64,000 bases of DNA from an uncultured Christensenellaceae bacterium. GTDB lineage: Bacteria; Bacillota; Clostridia; Christensenellales; Borkfalkiaceae. The notes under the pieces are model-generated. The model was not told where the DNA came from and did no database searches. It worked only from the letters and a program-made list of their open reading frames with translations. The DNA lies in contig CAJUOI010000006.1 of NCBI GenBank assembly GCA_910588615.1, positions 1-64,000 on the forward strand. The letters are read 5' to 3'. Positions within the stretch are counted from its first letter, which is position 1. Each line of letters begins with the position of its first letter. Made by a program: the position numbers and the translations under genes. Below, piece after piece: positions 8,878 through 19,822 of the stretch.

Positions 8878-11691
8878 TTACAATACTTTCTTTAAAAACT
8901 GTCCCGTATAGCTGCGCTCGCACGCAGCGACCTCTTCGGGGCTGCCCGTCGTTACGATCGTGCCGCCGCCGTCGCCCCCCTCGGGGCCGAGATCGATAAT
9001 ATGGTCGGCAATCTTCACCACGTCGAGGTTGTGTTCGATCACGAGCACGGTGTTCCCCCCCTCGCGCAGCTTCAACAGAATGGAAACGAGTTTGTCCACG
9101 TCGTAGCCCGAAAGCCCCGTCGTCGGCTCGTCCAGAATATAAAACGTTTTACCCGTGGAGCGCTTACTGAGCTCGGTGGCAAGCTTTACGCGCTGCGCCT
9201 CGCCCCCCGAAAGGGTCGTCGAACTCTGCCCCAGCTTGATATAGCCCAAGCCCACCTCTTTCAGCGTTACTATCTTGCGGTAAATGCTCGGCACGGGGCG
9301 GAAAAACTCGCACGCTTCCTCCACCGTCATTTCAAGCACGTCGGAAATGGTTTTGCCCTTGTACCTGACTTCGAGCGTTTCTCTGTTATAACGCTTGCCG
9401 CCGCACACCTCGCAGGGCACGTAGATATCGGGCAGAAAGTGCATTTCGATTTTCATGATACCGTCGCCCTGACAGTTCTCGCACCGTCCGCCCGCCACGT
9501 TGAATGAGAACCTCCCCGACTTAAAGCCCATGGCGCGTGCGTCGGGCGTTGCCGCGAACAGCTCGCGGATGGCGGAAAACACACCCGTATAGGTAGCGGG
9601 ATTGGAACGCGGCGTTCTTCCGATGGGCGATTGGTCGATAGCGATGACCTTGTCGAAATACTCCAATCCCTCCGCTCCGCCGCACTTGCCTGCGGGAAGC
9701 CTTGCCCCGCCGAGCGCGTTGGAAAGAAGAGGCAGAATAATTTCGTTGACAAGCGACGATTTTCCCGAACCGCTCACCCCCGTTACCGCCGTGATCAAGC
9801 CGACGGGAACGGAAACGTCGATTCCCTTCAAATTGTTCTGACGGCAGTCCTTTACCGTCAGCCGCCTGCCGTCCGGCTGTTTGCGCGTTTCCGGCACTTC
9901 GATTTTGCGCCTGCCCGCAAGGAAGTCGCCCGTGATCGAACGCGGCGCGTTCATTACGTCCTGCTGCGTGCCGAACGCCACGATTTCGCCGCCGTGCACG
10001 CCCGCCTTCGGTCCCACGTCCACGAGATAGTCCGCAGCGCGGATGGTGTCCTCGTCGTGCTCGACCACGATGAGCGTATTGCCCAAATCGCGCAGTCCCT
10101 TTAAGGAAGCAAGCAATTTTTCATTATCGCGCTGGTGTAGACCGATGCTCGGCTCGTCGAGAATATACAGAACGCCGGACAGCGCGCTGCCGATCTGCGT
10201 TGCCAGACGGATTCGCTGGCTCTCCCCGCCGGAAAGCGTTGCCGCGCTGCGAGACAGCGTCAGGTAGTCCAAGCCCACCCCGATCAAAAAGTCGAGCCGC
10301 TTGTCGATTTCCTTTAAAATCAGCCCCGCGATTGCGCGCTGCGTGGGCGTTAAATCGAGATTCGAAACGAATTCCTTTAAGTCGCGCACGGGTAATTCAC
10401 ACGCCTCGGCAATATTTTTGCCCCCTACCGTAACCGCAAGCGCTTCTTTTTTTAATCGCTTACCGCGGCACGCGGGGCAATCGGCGGTACGCATATACCG
10501 CTCGATATCGTACTTCACCCCGTCGGACGAAGTGCTCTTATAGCGGCGTTCGAGGTTGTTGACGAACCCTTCCCATTTCATTTTATAGCTGCCCGAAAAG
10601 GAACGGGTATTGTAGGTAAGGTCGATTTCCTCGCCGCCGTTTCCGTACATAATAATATCGTAAGCGCTCTTGGGTAAATCCCGAACGGGCGTATCGACGG
10701 AAAACCCGTAGTGTTTGGCAAGCGCCGTTACGTACATGAGGTTGGTCGAGTTGCTGTCAAGCATCCACCCGCCCGCATGGATCGCGCCCTCGCGTATCGT
10801 CTTGGTTTTATCGGGACAAATGAGATCGGGATCGACCGACTGCTTAAAGCCCAGCCCCGAGCATTCGGGACACGCCCCCCACGGCGTGTTGAAAGAGAAC
10901 AGCCGCGGCTCGATTTCTTCGATGGAAATGCCGCAGTCGGGACAGGAGTAACGGGAAGAATACAGCGTTTCCTCCTCCCCGCACGAAACGACGACAAGCC
11001 CGTCGGCAAGCTTTAACGCCGCCTCCAAACTCTCGGTCAGCCGCTTTAAGATTCCGTCGCGCACCACGAGACGGTCGATCACAACGGAGATGCTGTGTTT
11101 GATATTTTTATCGAGTTTGATCTCTTCCTGCAAGTCGTACACGATCCCGTCGATTTTCACGCGGGCGTAGCCGCTCTTGCGGTAACCCGCAAGCTCCTTG
11201 ACGTATTCGCCCTTTCTGCCGCGCACGACGGGCGCTTCGACTAAAATTTTGCTACCCTCGGGCATTGCCGTAACACGATCGGCAATTTCGTCCACCGTCT
11301 GGCGGCGGATCTCCCTGCCGCAGTTCGGGCAGTGCGGCACGCCGACGCGCGCGTACAGCAGGCGCAGGTAATCGTAAATTTCCGTAACCGTGCCCACTGT
11401 GGAGCGGGGATTGTGCGAAGTCGTCTTTTGGTCGATGCTGATCGCAGGAGACAGCCCCTCGATGCTCTCGACGTCCGGCTTTTCCATCATGCCGAGGAAT
11501 TGGCGAGCGTAGGAGGACAGGCTCTCCATATAGCGGCGCTGCCCCTCTGCGAAAATCGTGTCGAACGCAAGCGTGCTCTTGCCCGAACCGCTCACCCCCG
11601 TAAATACAGTAAGCGTTCCGCGCGGAATGTGCACGTCTACGTTTTTTAAATTGTTTTCTTTGGCTCCCTTAACGTATATCTCGTCTTTCAT
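8878..11691 (-). CDS. uvrA: Excinuclease ABC subunit A
   Basis: UvrA (937 residues, full length) is the damage-recognition ATPase of nucleotide excision repair and loads UvrB. The first Walker A motif is GVSGSGKST (residues about 32-40) and the second is GVSGSGKSS in the C-terminal half. Two ABC signatures, [12 protein letters not shown] and [12 protein letters not shown], and two four-cysteine zinc modules (CPDCG...CPECSG and CENCQGDG...CEVCGG) are present. It lies downstream of uvrB and a HAD phosphatase on the same strand, an arrangement consistent with a shared damage-inducible transcript, although the 112-bp gap before it could hold another promoter. Confidence 0.98.
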   Translation of the reverse strand: MKDEIYVKGAKENNLKNVDVHIPRGTLTVFTGVSGSGKSTLAFDTIFAEGQRRYMESLSSYARQFLGMMEKPDVESIEGLSPAISIDQKTTSHNPRSTVGTVTEIYDYLRLLYARVGVPHCPNCGREIRRQTVDEIADRVTAMPEGSKILVEAPVVRGRKGEYVKELAGYRKSGYARVKIDGIVYDLQEEIKLDKNIKHSISVVIDRLVVRDGILKRLTESLEAALKLADGLVVVSCGEEETLYSSRYSCPDCGISIEEIEPRLFSFNTPWGACPECSGLGFKQSVDPDLICPDKTKTIREGAIHAGGWMLDSNSTNLMYVTALAKHYGFSVDTPVRDLPKSAYDIIMYGNGGEEIDLTYNTRSFSGSYKMKWEGFVNNLERRYKSTSSDGVKYDIERYMRTADCPACRGKRLKKEALAVTVGGKNIAEACELPVRDLKEFVSNLDLTPTQRAIAGLILKEIDKRLDFLIGVGLDYLTLSRSAATLSGGESQRIRLATQIGSALSGVLYILDEPSIGLHQRDNEKLLASLKGLRDLGNTLIVVEHDEDTIRAADYLVDVGPKAGVHGGEIVAFGTQQDVMNAPRSITGDFLAGRRKIEVPETRKQPDGRRLTVKDCRQNNLKGIDVSVPVGLITAVTGVSGSGKSSLVNEIILPLLSNALGGARLPAGKCGGAEGLEYFDKVIAIDQSPIGRTPRSNPATYTGVFSAIRELFAATPDARAMGFKSGRFSFNVAGGRCENCQGDGIMKIEMHFLPDIYVPCEVCGGKRYNRETLEVRYKGKTISDVLEMTVEEACEFFRPVPSIYRKIVTLKEVGLGYIKLGQSSTTLSGGEAQRVKLATELSKRSTGKTFYILDEPTTGLSGYDVDKLVSILLKLREGGNTVLVIEHNLDVVKIADHIIDLGPEGGDGGGTIVTTGSPEEVAACERSYTGQFLKKVL

Positions 11692-11803
11692 AATTTCCTT
11701 GTTTCGTACCTTCTCCTACGGATCCGAATGAAAACGGATAGGTTCTTTCCGTCGTTTCCCTCTCCGTTGGTCATTCCGGGGCGTAGCCGAGAGACCTTTG
11801 CCC

Positions 11804-12385
11804 TTACGTGCCGTGCGATAAAATATAGCGTATCGCCGCGTCTATCTGCTTCCAATTTGCCCCGCCGAACGAAACCTCGTGCGCGTGCGCAAGATTGTGC
11901 TTGTCCACGAAGAGCACGGCGTTGACGCCCAACGACTGCGCGTTCAGACAGGTCTGCAAATTATCGTCCACGATAATGCCGATGCCGTGTTCGACGCAGT
12001 ACTTGCCCTTTTCTTCCTCGTCTGTTACGATTTCGTCGTAGGGGATCCTGCGTTTTTCCAGCCAATCGCGGCTGACTTTTTCGGCGTTTTGAAACCACTC
12101 CTTCTTGCGCGCCGTTATAATGACGATCTCGTGCCCTTCCTCTCTCAGGCGCGAAAGCGTTTCCCGCGCGCCGTCGCGGACGGGCGCGTCGGTAAACAGC
12201 GTAATGCCGCCGCCGCGAAGAAAGGCGATCGCCTCTTCTTCCGTCCAATCGAACACCCCCTGCAAGAGGTGCGCGTTTTCGTCCTTGACCCGTATCGGAA
12301 GATTTTGTCGGACAAGGTACGCCGTTCCCGCTTTCAGCCGGTCGAGCGTGCTCAGCGTGTCGTCGATATCCACTGCGATTCTCAT
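11804..12385 (-). CDS. HAD superfamily phosphatase, 5'(3')-deoxyribonucleotidase-like
   Basis: The 193-residue protein opens with the HAD motif I DIDDT (residues 5-9), has motif II in IVIITARK, and motif III/IV around GIIVDDN. Length and the helical cap between motifs I and II resemble the NT5C-type nucleotidases that remove phosphate from deoxynucleoside monophosphates, but substrate assignment is an inference. It begins 9 bp after the uvrB stop and is followed by uvrA, so it is probably transcribed with the excision repair genes; a nucleotidase in that setting could clear nucleotides released by repair. Confidence 0.75.
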   Translation of the reverse strand: MRIAVDIDDTLSTLDRLKAGTAYLVRQNLPIRVKDENAHLLQGVFDWTEEEAIAFLRGGGITLFTDAPVRDGARETLSRLREEGHEIVIITARKKEWFQNAEKVSRDWLEKRRIPYDEIVTDEEEKGKYCVEHGIGIIVDDNLQTCLNAQSLGVNAVLFVDKHNLAHAHEVSFGGANWKQIDAAIRYILSHGT

Positions 12386-12394
12386 ACTTTACCT

Positions 12395-14356
12395 CTACTT
12401 TCTCAGTCGTTTTCTCAGTTGTGCGATCTGATCTCTGATTTCGATTGCCCGTTCGAAATCGAGTTGCGCGGAAGCAACCTTCATCAGCGCCTTCAGTTTT
12501 TCGATTTCTTCGGGGATCTCCGACGCCTTTAAGACAGACGCATCGTTGCTTTTTCCCGTAATTTGCAGCGTGGACTTTACTTCCTTGACGATGGTCTTTG
12601 GGATGATCCCGTGCGCCTTGTTGTAATCGTCCTGCACCTTGCGGCGGCGGTTCGTTTCGTCGATCGCCCGCTTCATACTGCCCGTCATCCCGTCTGCGTA
12701 CATAATTACGCGCCCTTCGGCATTCCGCGCGGCTCTGCCGATCGTCTGCACGAGGGAGGTCTCGCTTCGCAAAAATCCCTCCTTGTCCGCGTCGAGAATG
12801 GCGACGAGGCGCACCTCGGGCAGATCTAACCCCTCGCGCAGCAGATTGATTCCGCACAGCACGTCGAACTCGCCGCCACGCAATCCGTTTACGATGTCGA
12901 TACGCTCCATGGTGTCGATGTCCGAGTGCATATAGCGCACCCTGACGTCGTTTTCCTTTAAATAATCGGTCAGACTTTCCGCCATACGTTTGGTCAGCGT
13001 GGTTACGAGCACCCGCCCGCCTTTGCCGACTTCGGTGCGGATTTCCGAAAGCAAGTCGTCTATCTGCCCCTTCGTCGGTTTTACCGTAACGGGCGGATCC
13101 AACAGCCCCGTCGGACGGATCAGCTGTTCTACTACCTGCCCCGCCTCGCCGAGCTCGTAAGGCGCGGGCGTTGCCGAAACGCAGATGAGCTGGGGCACGC
13201 GCCCGTCGAATTCTTCGAAGGTCAAAGGGCGGTTGTCGTAAGCGGATTTCATACGGAAGCCGTAGTCGACGAGGTTCGTCTTACGCGCCAGATCTCCGCG
13301 GTACATGGCGCGGATCTGCGGAATGGTCATATGGCTCTCGTCGATAAACACCAGAAAGTTTTTGGGAAAATAGTCGAGGAGGGTAAAACTCGGCTCTCCG
13401 GGGCTGCGCCCGTCGAAGTAGCGCGAATAATTTTCCACGCCCGAGCAGTAGCCGATTTCACGCATCATTTCCAGATCGTGTTCGGTGCGTTCTTTCAGCC
13501 GCTGCGCCTCCAGCAGCTTACCCGCGTCCTCGAACGCCTTTACTTCCCCCTGCAAATCCTCGGCAATAACGCTGAGCGCGGAGGCAAGCCGTTCGCTGCC
13601 CACGGCGTAGTGGCTTGCAGGGAAGATAACGGCGTGCTTTAAACAGGAAACGACTTTGCCCGTTACGACGTCCTCTTCGCCGATGCTCTCGATTTCGTCG
13701 CCGAAAAATTCGACGCGGATGGCAAGCTCGGAATTGCTGGCGGGAAAAATTTCCACAACGTCCCCGCGCACGCGGAAAGCGGAACGCTTGAAGTCCACGT
13801 CGTTGCGCGTGTAGTGTATCTCCACAAGCTTGCGCAGCAGCTCGTCGCGCGGCAGCTCCTGTCCGGGGCGCAGGCTGATCCCGAGGCGGAAAAACTCTTC
13901 GGGCGCGCCCAAGCCGTATATGCAGGACACGGAAGAAACCACGATGACGTCGTCCCGCTCGCCCAGAGAACAGGTGGCGGCGTTGCGCAACTTGTCGATT
14001 TCGTCGTTCATGGACAGGTCTTTTTCGATGTACGTATCCGTGGAAGGAATGTAACTTTCGGGTTGATAATAATCGTAATAGGAAACGAAGTATTCCACGC
14101 GGTTGTGCGGGAAAAATTCGCGGAATTCGTTGCACAGCTGCGCCGCCAGCGTCTTGTTGTGCGCAATGACGAGCGCTGGCCGCCCCACGTTTTTAATAAC
14201 GTTTGCCATGGTAAACGTTTTACCGCTGCCCGTAACCCCCACGAGCACTTGCGTGCGGATCCCGTCCAGCACCCCCTCGGTAAGCTTTTTGATCGCCTCC
14301 GGCTGGTCGCCCGTGGGCTGAAAGGAAGATTGTAATTTAAAATCGAAATGTTCCAT
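12395..14356 (-). CDS. uvrB: Excinuclease ABC subunit B
   Basis: UvrB (653 residues from the chosen start [10 protein letters not shown]) is the helicase-like core of nucleotide excision repair; it receives DNA from UvrA and recruits UvrC. Visible are Walker A GVTGSGKT, the DNA-inserting beta hairpin [25 protein letters not shown] region, DESH, the helicase motif QTIGRAARN, and a C-terminal UVR domain ([16 protein letters not shown]) for UvrC contact. An in-frame extension of 25 residues to 14431 would start upstream of the predicted transcription start, so it is rejected. No strong ribosome binding site precedes the ATG. A consensus promoter with a LexA-like palindrome lies directly upstream. 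Confidence 0.97.
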   Translation of the reverse strand: MEHFDFKLQSSFQPTGDQPEAIKKLTEGVLDGIRTQVLVGVTGSGKTFTMANVIKNVGRPALVIAHNKTLAAQLCNEFREFFPHNRVEYFVSYYDYYQPESYIPSTDTYIEKDLSMNDEIDKLRNAATCSLGERDDVIVVSSVSCIYGLGAPEEFFRLGISLRPGQELPRDELLRKLVEIHYTRNDVDFKRSAFRVRGDVVEIFPASNSELAIRVEFFGDEIESIGEEDVVTGKVVSCLKHAVIFPASHYAVGSERLASALSVIAEDLQGEVKAFEDAGKLLEAQRLKERTEHDLEMMREIGYCSGVENYSRYFDGRSPGEPSFTLLDYFPKNFLVFIDESHMTIPQIRAMYRGDLARKTNLVDYGFRMKSAYDNRPLTFEEFDGRVPQLICVSATPAPYELGEAGQVVEQLIRPTGLLDPPVTVKPTKGQIDDLLSEIRTEVGKGGRVLVTTLTKRMAESLTDYLKENDVRVRYMHSDIDTMERIDIVNGLRGGEFDVLCGINLLREGLDLPEVRLVAILDADKEGFLRSETSLVQTIGRAARNAEGRVIMYADGMTGSMKRAIDETNRRRKVQDDYNKAHGIIPKTIVKEVKSTLQITGKSNDASVLKASEIPEEIEKLKALMKVASAQLDFERAIEIRDQIAQLRKRLRK

Positions 14357-14383
14357 ACAAATTCGTGAATTTAAAAATAGACA

Positions 14384-14397
14384 CAAACAAAAGTTTG
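14384..14397 (-). promoter_or_regulatory. Candidate LexA/DinR-type operator at the uvrB start site
   Basis: The palindrome CAAAC-N4-GTTTG (N4 AAAA on plus) has the same geometry as the Bacillota SOS box GAAC-N4-GTTC, with G/C replaced by A/T at the outer positions. It covers the expected transcription start, 6 bases after the -10. Assignment to LexA is an inference from position, spacing and target gene. Confidence 0.5.
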
Positions 14398-14402
14398 CAT
14401 CT

Positions 14403-14431
14403 ATTATATCGCAGCGGTTTGCGGATGTCAA
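14403..14431 (-). promoter_or_regulatory. Consensus sigma-A promoter of the uvrB operon
   Basis: TTGACA (14426-14431) and TATAAT (14403-14408) on the minus strand are both perfect and separated by 17 bp. A promoter this strong in front of a repair gene fits tight repression by an operator. Confidence 0.9.
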
Positions 14432-14445
14432 TTATTTTAGCGTAA

Positions 14446-14817
14446 TTACGAGAGTAAACTTTTTACGACGATTCCGACGAGCGCGGACAATACGCCGCAG
14501 GCAAGCGTAACCAACAGCTTGAACACAAGACGACGGCGCAGCAGAGAATCGTTTCTGCGGTAGCACCGCCCCGCCTCCTTCATGTGCACGACGAAAACCC
14601 GCTCGCCCTTTCTGTCCGATTCGATGAGTTCGAAATAGCCGTCGAGTTCGAGCGCGCGCAACGTGCTTTCCACCTGCTCCTCGCCGTAAGAGGCACGCGG
14701 AGGAAGAATGGCGATGATTTCGTAGAGCGAAACGAGAAAGCGTTCCTTGCCGCCCGAAAGACGAAACACGGCGCCCATGACCGCGTTTTCCCTTTTGTTG
14801 AGCCGTTCGTTAAACAT
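14446..14817 (-). CDS. Small winged-helix-like protein with C-terminal membrane anchor
   Basis: The 123-residue product has an N-terminal segment of about 75 residues with a winged-helix-like pattern (helices, then YGEEQVESTLRALELDGYFELIESDRKGERVFVVH, which reads as recognition helix plus wing), a basic stretch RRNDSLLRRR and one transmembrane segment at residues about 98-120. It is a distant parallel of the upstream gene 14825-15187, which has the same order of parts, and lies 7 bp after it, so the two form one transcript. Function unknown; membrane-tied DNA binding or a membrane complex role is speculation. Confidence 0.65.
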   Translation of the reverse strand: MFNERLNKRENAVMGAVFRLSGGKERFLVSLYEIIAILPPRASYGEEQVESTLRALELDGYFELIESDRKGERVFVVHMKEAGRCYRRNDSLLRRRLVFKLLVTLACGVLSALVGIVVKSLLS

Positions 14818-14824
14818 AAAACCC

Positions 14825-15187
14825 TCAAAACGCGAGGGAAATCAGAAAGGCGCAAAAGCTTCCGACGAGCGCGCCGACAAACGCGCCCAACAGCGAGTAC
14901 AGCGCGACGGTGCGCCGTTTCGCCGCTTCGGTTTTGCGCTCGCCCTTTAAGCGTTCGGAATACAGACGCCCTTCGGGAAGAGGACGCACGCACCAGACGC
15001 CGTCGTCCGCGTACTGCATTTCGAGATACCCCCTGTCGCAAAGATAACCGAGGATCCCCTTGACGCCGTCCTTGTCGATCCCCGCACGCTCGTCGCACAA
15101 ATCCTCCTCGTCGACGATGCAGAAGCTTCCGCTGCGGCAAAGCAGGTTAAGTTTATTTAACAGCCGTTCCGTACGTTTGTCGAGCAT
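14825..15187 (-). CDS. Small winged-helix-like protein with C-terminal membrane anchor
   Basis: The 120-residue product has an N-terminal winged-helix-like region (GVKGILGYLCDRGYLEMQYADDGVWCVRPLPEG resembling recognition helix plus wing), a basic linker (ERKTEAAKRR) and a C-terminal hydrophobic segment with glycine spacing (LLGAFVGALVGSFCAFLISLAF-like, residues about 97-120). The same architecture is repeated in the gene just downstream. A G-rich ribosome binding site (GGGGGAAAT) precedes the ATG. No function is assigned. Confidence 0.65.
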   Translation of the reverse strand: MLDKRTERLLNKLNLLCRSGSFCIVDEEDLCDERAGIDKDGVKGILGYLCDRGYLEMQYADDGVWCVRPLPEGRLYSERLKGERKTEAAKRRTVALYSLLGAFVGALVGSFCAFLISLAF

Positions 15188-15293
15188 ATTTCCCCCGCCT
15201 CTATTATGCGCGTTCGGGGGGAATTTTAACCGTGCGTTATTTGCTTTTGTAAAAAGAAAAACGACAGACCGAGCACTCGGCTGCCCACCATAG

Positions 15294-15312
15294 TAAAAAA
15301 ACGGCTCCGCCG
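15294..15312 (-). terminator. Terminator after the CvpA-like gene
   Basis: On the minus strand a CGGC-GGA-GCCG hairpin is followed by seven T. A second G/C hairpin (GGGGGT...ACCCCC, about 15324-15347) lies between it and the gene end at 15427. Confidence 0.65.
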
Positions 15313-15426
15313 CAGTCGGTAGCGGGGGTCATGATCGTACCCCCCCCCGATCCGCAAAGCAATGCGGACGGCTTTCCCCAAGACGGGGGAAACGCCAAGG
15401 CGTCTTTTGGCTCCGTCCCCCTCCGT

Positions 15427-16497
15427 TTAAGCCAACAGCAACAATAGCGGATTGCACTCGTAGATCACGCCGCGGAAAAAGGACGACGTAAGAATTTCCC
15501 TGATCTGCACGCCGATTTTTGCAAACGTCTCCCCGTACTCGCCCAGCGCGCTCGCGCCCGTTTCGAGATAGGAAATCCCTACTCCGACGCCCATGGAGAC
15601 CACAACCGTAACCGCAAAGAACAGCACCGACGACACGCACCCGTCGATCGCGTTGAACACGGGACTGCGGGTCAGTCCCTTTACAATCAGGTTTCCGACG
15701 ACGGTGAGGAGAATAATGACGATAAAGAACACAAGGAAACAAATTGCCGAAGTTATGAGATAACCGATCAAATCGGCGATGATCCTGTTTAATTTAATGG
15801 CGGCGCCGATTTTGACGGCGATTCCCGAAAGGAAGGACCAACGAATGGTGAGATACACCGCCCCGAACGCCGCCACTGCCGTAAGCGCGAATGCCAGCGT
15901 AACCCATATCCCCTTGATCATGCCCAGACGGTACCCGCCCTTGATAACGAGCACGAGGAAGGAAACGTAGAATAGATCGTAGGCGAAAATTTTTAAGAAC
16001 TTCGTCCACAGCGCGCTTTCGTACACGACGGGCAGCACCTTTTCCGCGCCCGCCGCCCAGACGACGGAAAGCACCACGCCCGATAAAATAACGGCAAGCA
16101 GCAGCCAGTCGAAGAGCGCGACGATGCCGCCGAACAGTCTGTCGAACGCGAGCGCCGCCGCTTTGGGCTTGTCGGTACGGGCGTCCTCGCGTTTTCGGAT
16201 CGCCCTGCGGATCAGCGCGCCCAGCCCGAGCACGCATACGGTAATTGCAAAAAATCCGCCCACCGTGATCGAGAAACGCAACGAGGACCCCATTGCTGCG
16301 GGTACAAACCTCAACAGCATTGTCAAGCCGAAGATAACGGGAATTTGCAAGCCCGCCCAACTCATACGGGACAGCCGACGGATGACGCCGTAGATAAACG
16401 CTCCGACCGCAACGACGCACGCGAGAACGATCGCAACGATAAAAAGAGTGCTCGTTGCGCAGATGCTCGCTGTGAAATTTGCAGTCGGAATTTTCAT
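15427..16497 (-). CDS. Polytopic membrane protein, CvpA-like
   Basis: The 356-residue protein has about eight hydrophobic segments (starting with FIVAIVLACVVAVGAFIYGVI and spread to about residue 310) and two short charged loops (RRAIRKREDARTDK). The repeated glycine-rich helices and amphipathic ends resemble the CvpA (colicin V production) family, members of which affect membrane or cell-wall homeostasis; similarity is judged by eye only. Its ATG lies 1 bp after the glnS stop codon, so it is co-transcribed and likely translationally coupled with glnS. Confidence 0.6.
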   Translation of the reverse strand: MKIPTANFTASICATSTLFIVAIVLACVVAVGAFIYGVIRRLSRMSWAGLQIPVIFGLTMLLRFVPAAMGSSLRFSITVGGFFAITVCVLGLGALIRRAIRKREDARTDKPKAAALAFDRLFGGIVALFDWLLLAVILSGVVLSVVWAAGAEKVLPVVYESALWTKFLKIFAYDLFYVSFLVLVIKGGYRLGMIKGIWVTLAFALTAVAAFGAVYLTIRWSFLSGIAVKIGAAIKLNRIIADLIGYLITSAICFLVFFIVIILLTVVGNLIVKGLTRSPVFNAIDGCVSSVLFFAVTVVVSMGVGVGISYLETGASALGEYGETFAKIGVQIREILTSSFFRGVIYECNPLLLLLA

Positions 16498-16498
16498 A

Positions 16499-18124
<1,626 letters not shown>

Positions 18125-18301
18125 TTTTCGTCCTCCGCGGATTGCGCCCGCCGTAAAATTCCTCTTTATTATAGCACGCTTTTTTTAAAAAAGATACCGT
18201 TTACAAGGTTTTTTTTCGATGTCGTCTCCTTTCCGCAACGATCCTTTGAAAATATTTCGGCGTAACCACGGATTATTTATCGGGCGTAACCGACTGAACG
18301 C

Positions 18302-18330
18302 TTGACGAACCCGATAAAAAAGAATAAAAT
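18302..18330 (+). promoter_or_regulatory. Promoter of glyS
   Basis: TTGACG (18302-18307) and TAAAAT (18325-18330) are separated by 17 bp. The leader is only about 20 bases, so there is no room for a T-box riboswitch. Confidence 0.75.
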
Positions 18331-18357
18331 ATCGGTAATACTTATGGGAGTCAGAAA

Positions 18358-19734
18358 ATGGAAAAAAGAGCGGTAACAATGGAAAAGCTCGTCGCGCTTT
18401 GCAAGGCGCGGGGCATTATCTTCCCAGGCAGCGAAATTTACGGCGGCATGGGCAATACGTGGGACTACGGCCCCGTGGGCGTGGAAATTAAAAACAATAT
18501 CAAACGCGCCTGGTGGAAGCGCTTCGTGCAGGAAAGCGACAACTCCTTCGGCGTGGACGCGGCGATCCTGATGAACTCGCGCGTGTGGGAGGCGAGCGGA
18601 CACACCACGTCCTTCTCCGACCCCAAAATGGACTGCAAGCAGTGCAAAACACGCCACCGCGCCGACAACCTCATCGAGGCGCACTCTAAGGGCGCAGTCA
18701 ACCCCGACGTGATGTCCAACGAGGATATGGAAGCGTATATTCGGGAGCACAAGGTGCACTGCCCCAACTGCGGCGGGTTCGACTGGACGCCGATCCGCAC
18801 TTTCAACCTGATGTTCGAAACCTCGCGCGGCGTTACCGACGAGAGCCAGAATAAAATATATTTGCGTCCCGAAACGGCACAGGGCGAATTCGTCAACTTT
18901 TTAAACGTACAGCGCACGACGCGCGCCAAGGTGCCCTTCGGCATTGCGCAGATCGGCAAGGCGTTCCGCAACGAAATCACCCCCGGCAACTTTATTTTCC
19001 GCACCATCGAGTTCGAGCAAATGGAACACCAATGGTTCTGCAAGGATGGCACGGACGCGGAATTTTACGCGCAGTTTAAGGAAAAAGCGTTCACCTTCCT
19101 TGTGGATTTGGGCTTCAAGAAAGAACATTTGCGTTTTCACGACCACGACAAGCTTGCGCACTACGCCAAGGCGGCGTGCGATATTCAGTACCTCTATCCC
19201 ATGGGCTGGCAGGAGCTGAACGGCATTCACAACCGCACCGATTACGACTTGTCCCGCCATCAGGAATATTCGGGCAAGACGATGACTTATATCGATCCCG
19301 TGAACGGCGAACGGTTTATCCCCTACGTTATCGAGTATTCCATCGGCGCGGACAGACTGATGCTCGCCGTGCTTTCGGAGGCGTACGACGAGGAGCCGCT
19401 CGAGGGCGGCGATGTAAGAAACGTGCTGCGCTTCCACCCCGCGATCGCCGCGTACAAGGCTGCGGTGCTTCCCCTGCAAAAGAACCTCTCCCCGCAGGCG
19501 AAAGAGTTGCTTGCAACGCTGAAAAAATACTTTTCGGTTACCTACGACGAAGCGGGTTCGATCGGAAAACGTTACCGCCGTCAGGACGAAATCGGCACCC
19601 CCTTCTGCATTACCGCAGACTTCGACACGGTGGAAAACGGTACGTTCACGGTGCGCGACCGCGACACCATGTCGCAGATCCGCCTCGACGCGAACGGCAT
19701 TATCGCCTTCCTTACCGAAAAAACGGCGTTTTAA
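18358..19734 (+). CDS. glyS: Glycine--tRNA ligase, dimeric class II type
   Basis: The 458-residue enzyme is the single-chain (alpha2) form of GlyRS, not the GlyQ/GlyS tetramer. The N-terminal block GSEIYGGMGNTWDYGPVG, the zinc-type cysteine pairs CKQCK and CPNCGG, class II motif 2 (FRNEITPGNFIFRTIEFEQMEHQ-like region) and motif 3 (EYSIGADRLMLAVL) are all visible, followed by the C-terminal anticodon-binding domain from about residue 355. GGGAG lies about 8 bases before the ATG; an internal ATG seven codons later is a less likely start. It faces away from glnS and ends at a bidirectional terminator. Confidence 0.96.
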   Translation: MEKRAVTMEKLVALCKARGIIFPGSEIYGGMGNTWDYGPVGVEIKNNIKRAWWKRFVQESDNSFGVDAAILMNSRVWEASGHTTSFSDPKMDCKQCKTRHRADNLIEAHSKGAVNPDVMSNEDMEAYIREHKVHCPNCGGFDWTPIRTFNLMFETSRGVTDESQNKIYLRPETAQGEFVNFLNVQRTTRAKVPFGIAQIGKAFRNEITPGNFIFRTIEFEQMEHQWFCKDGTDAEFYAQFKEKAFTFLVDLGFKKEHLRFHDHDKLAHYAKAACDIQYLYPMGWQELNGIHNRTDYDLSRHQEYSGKTMTYIDPVNGERFIPYVIEYSIGADRLMLAVLSEAYDEEPLEGGDVRNVLRFHPAIAAYKAAVLPLQKNLSPQAKELLATLKKYFSVTYDEAGSIGKRYRRQDEIGTPFCITADFDTVENGTFTVRDRDTMSQIRLDANGIIAFLTEKTAF

Positions 19735-19783
19735 AAAACAGCTCCAACCCGCCGTTTTATGCGATACAACCGAACGAAAAAAC

Positions 19784-19807
19784 AAAACCGCCCGAAGGCG
19801 GTTTTTT
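19784..19807. terminator. Bidirectional terminator after glyS
   Basis: AAAACCGCC-CGAA-GGCGGTTTT followed by further T gives a strong rho-independent terminator for glyS, and the A-run on the left lets it stop the convergent GH31 gene too. Confidence 0.9.
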
Positions 19808-19822
19808 CGTTGTTTCAAACGG

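Noticed and set aside
15313..15360. G/C-run hairpin as a REP-type repeat
   Set aside because: A loosely similar G-run hairpin occurs at 52741-52759 but the sequences differ outside the runs; treated as part of terminator regions.
18125..18357. T-box riboswitch for glyS or glnS
   Set aside because: The glyS leader is only about 20 bases from its promoter and no T-box core is present.
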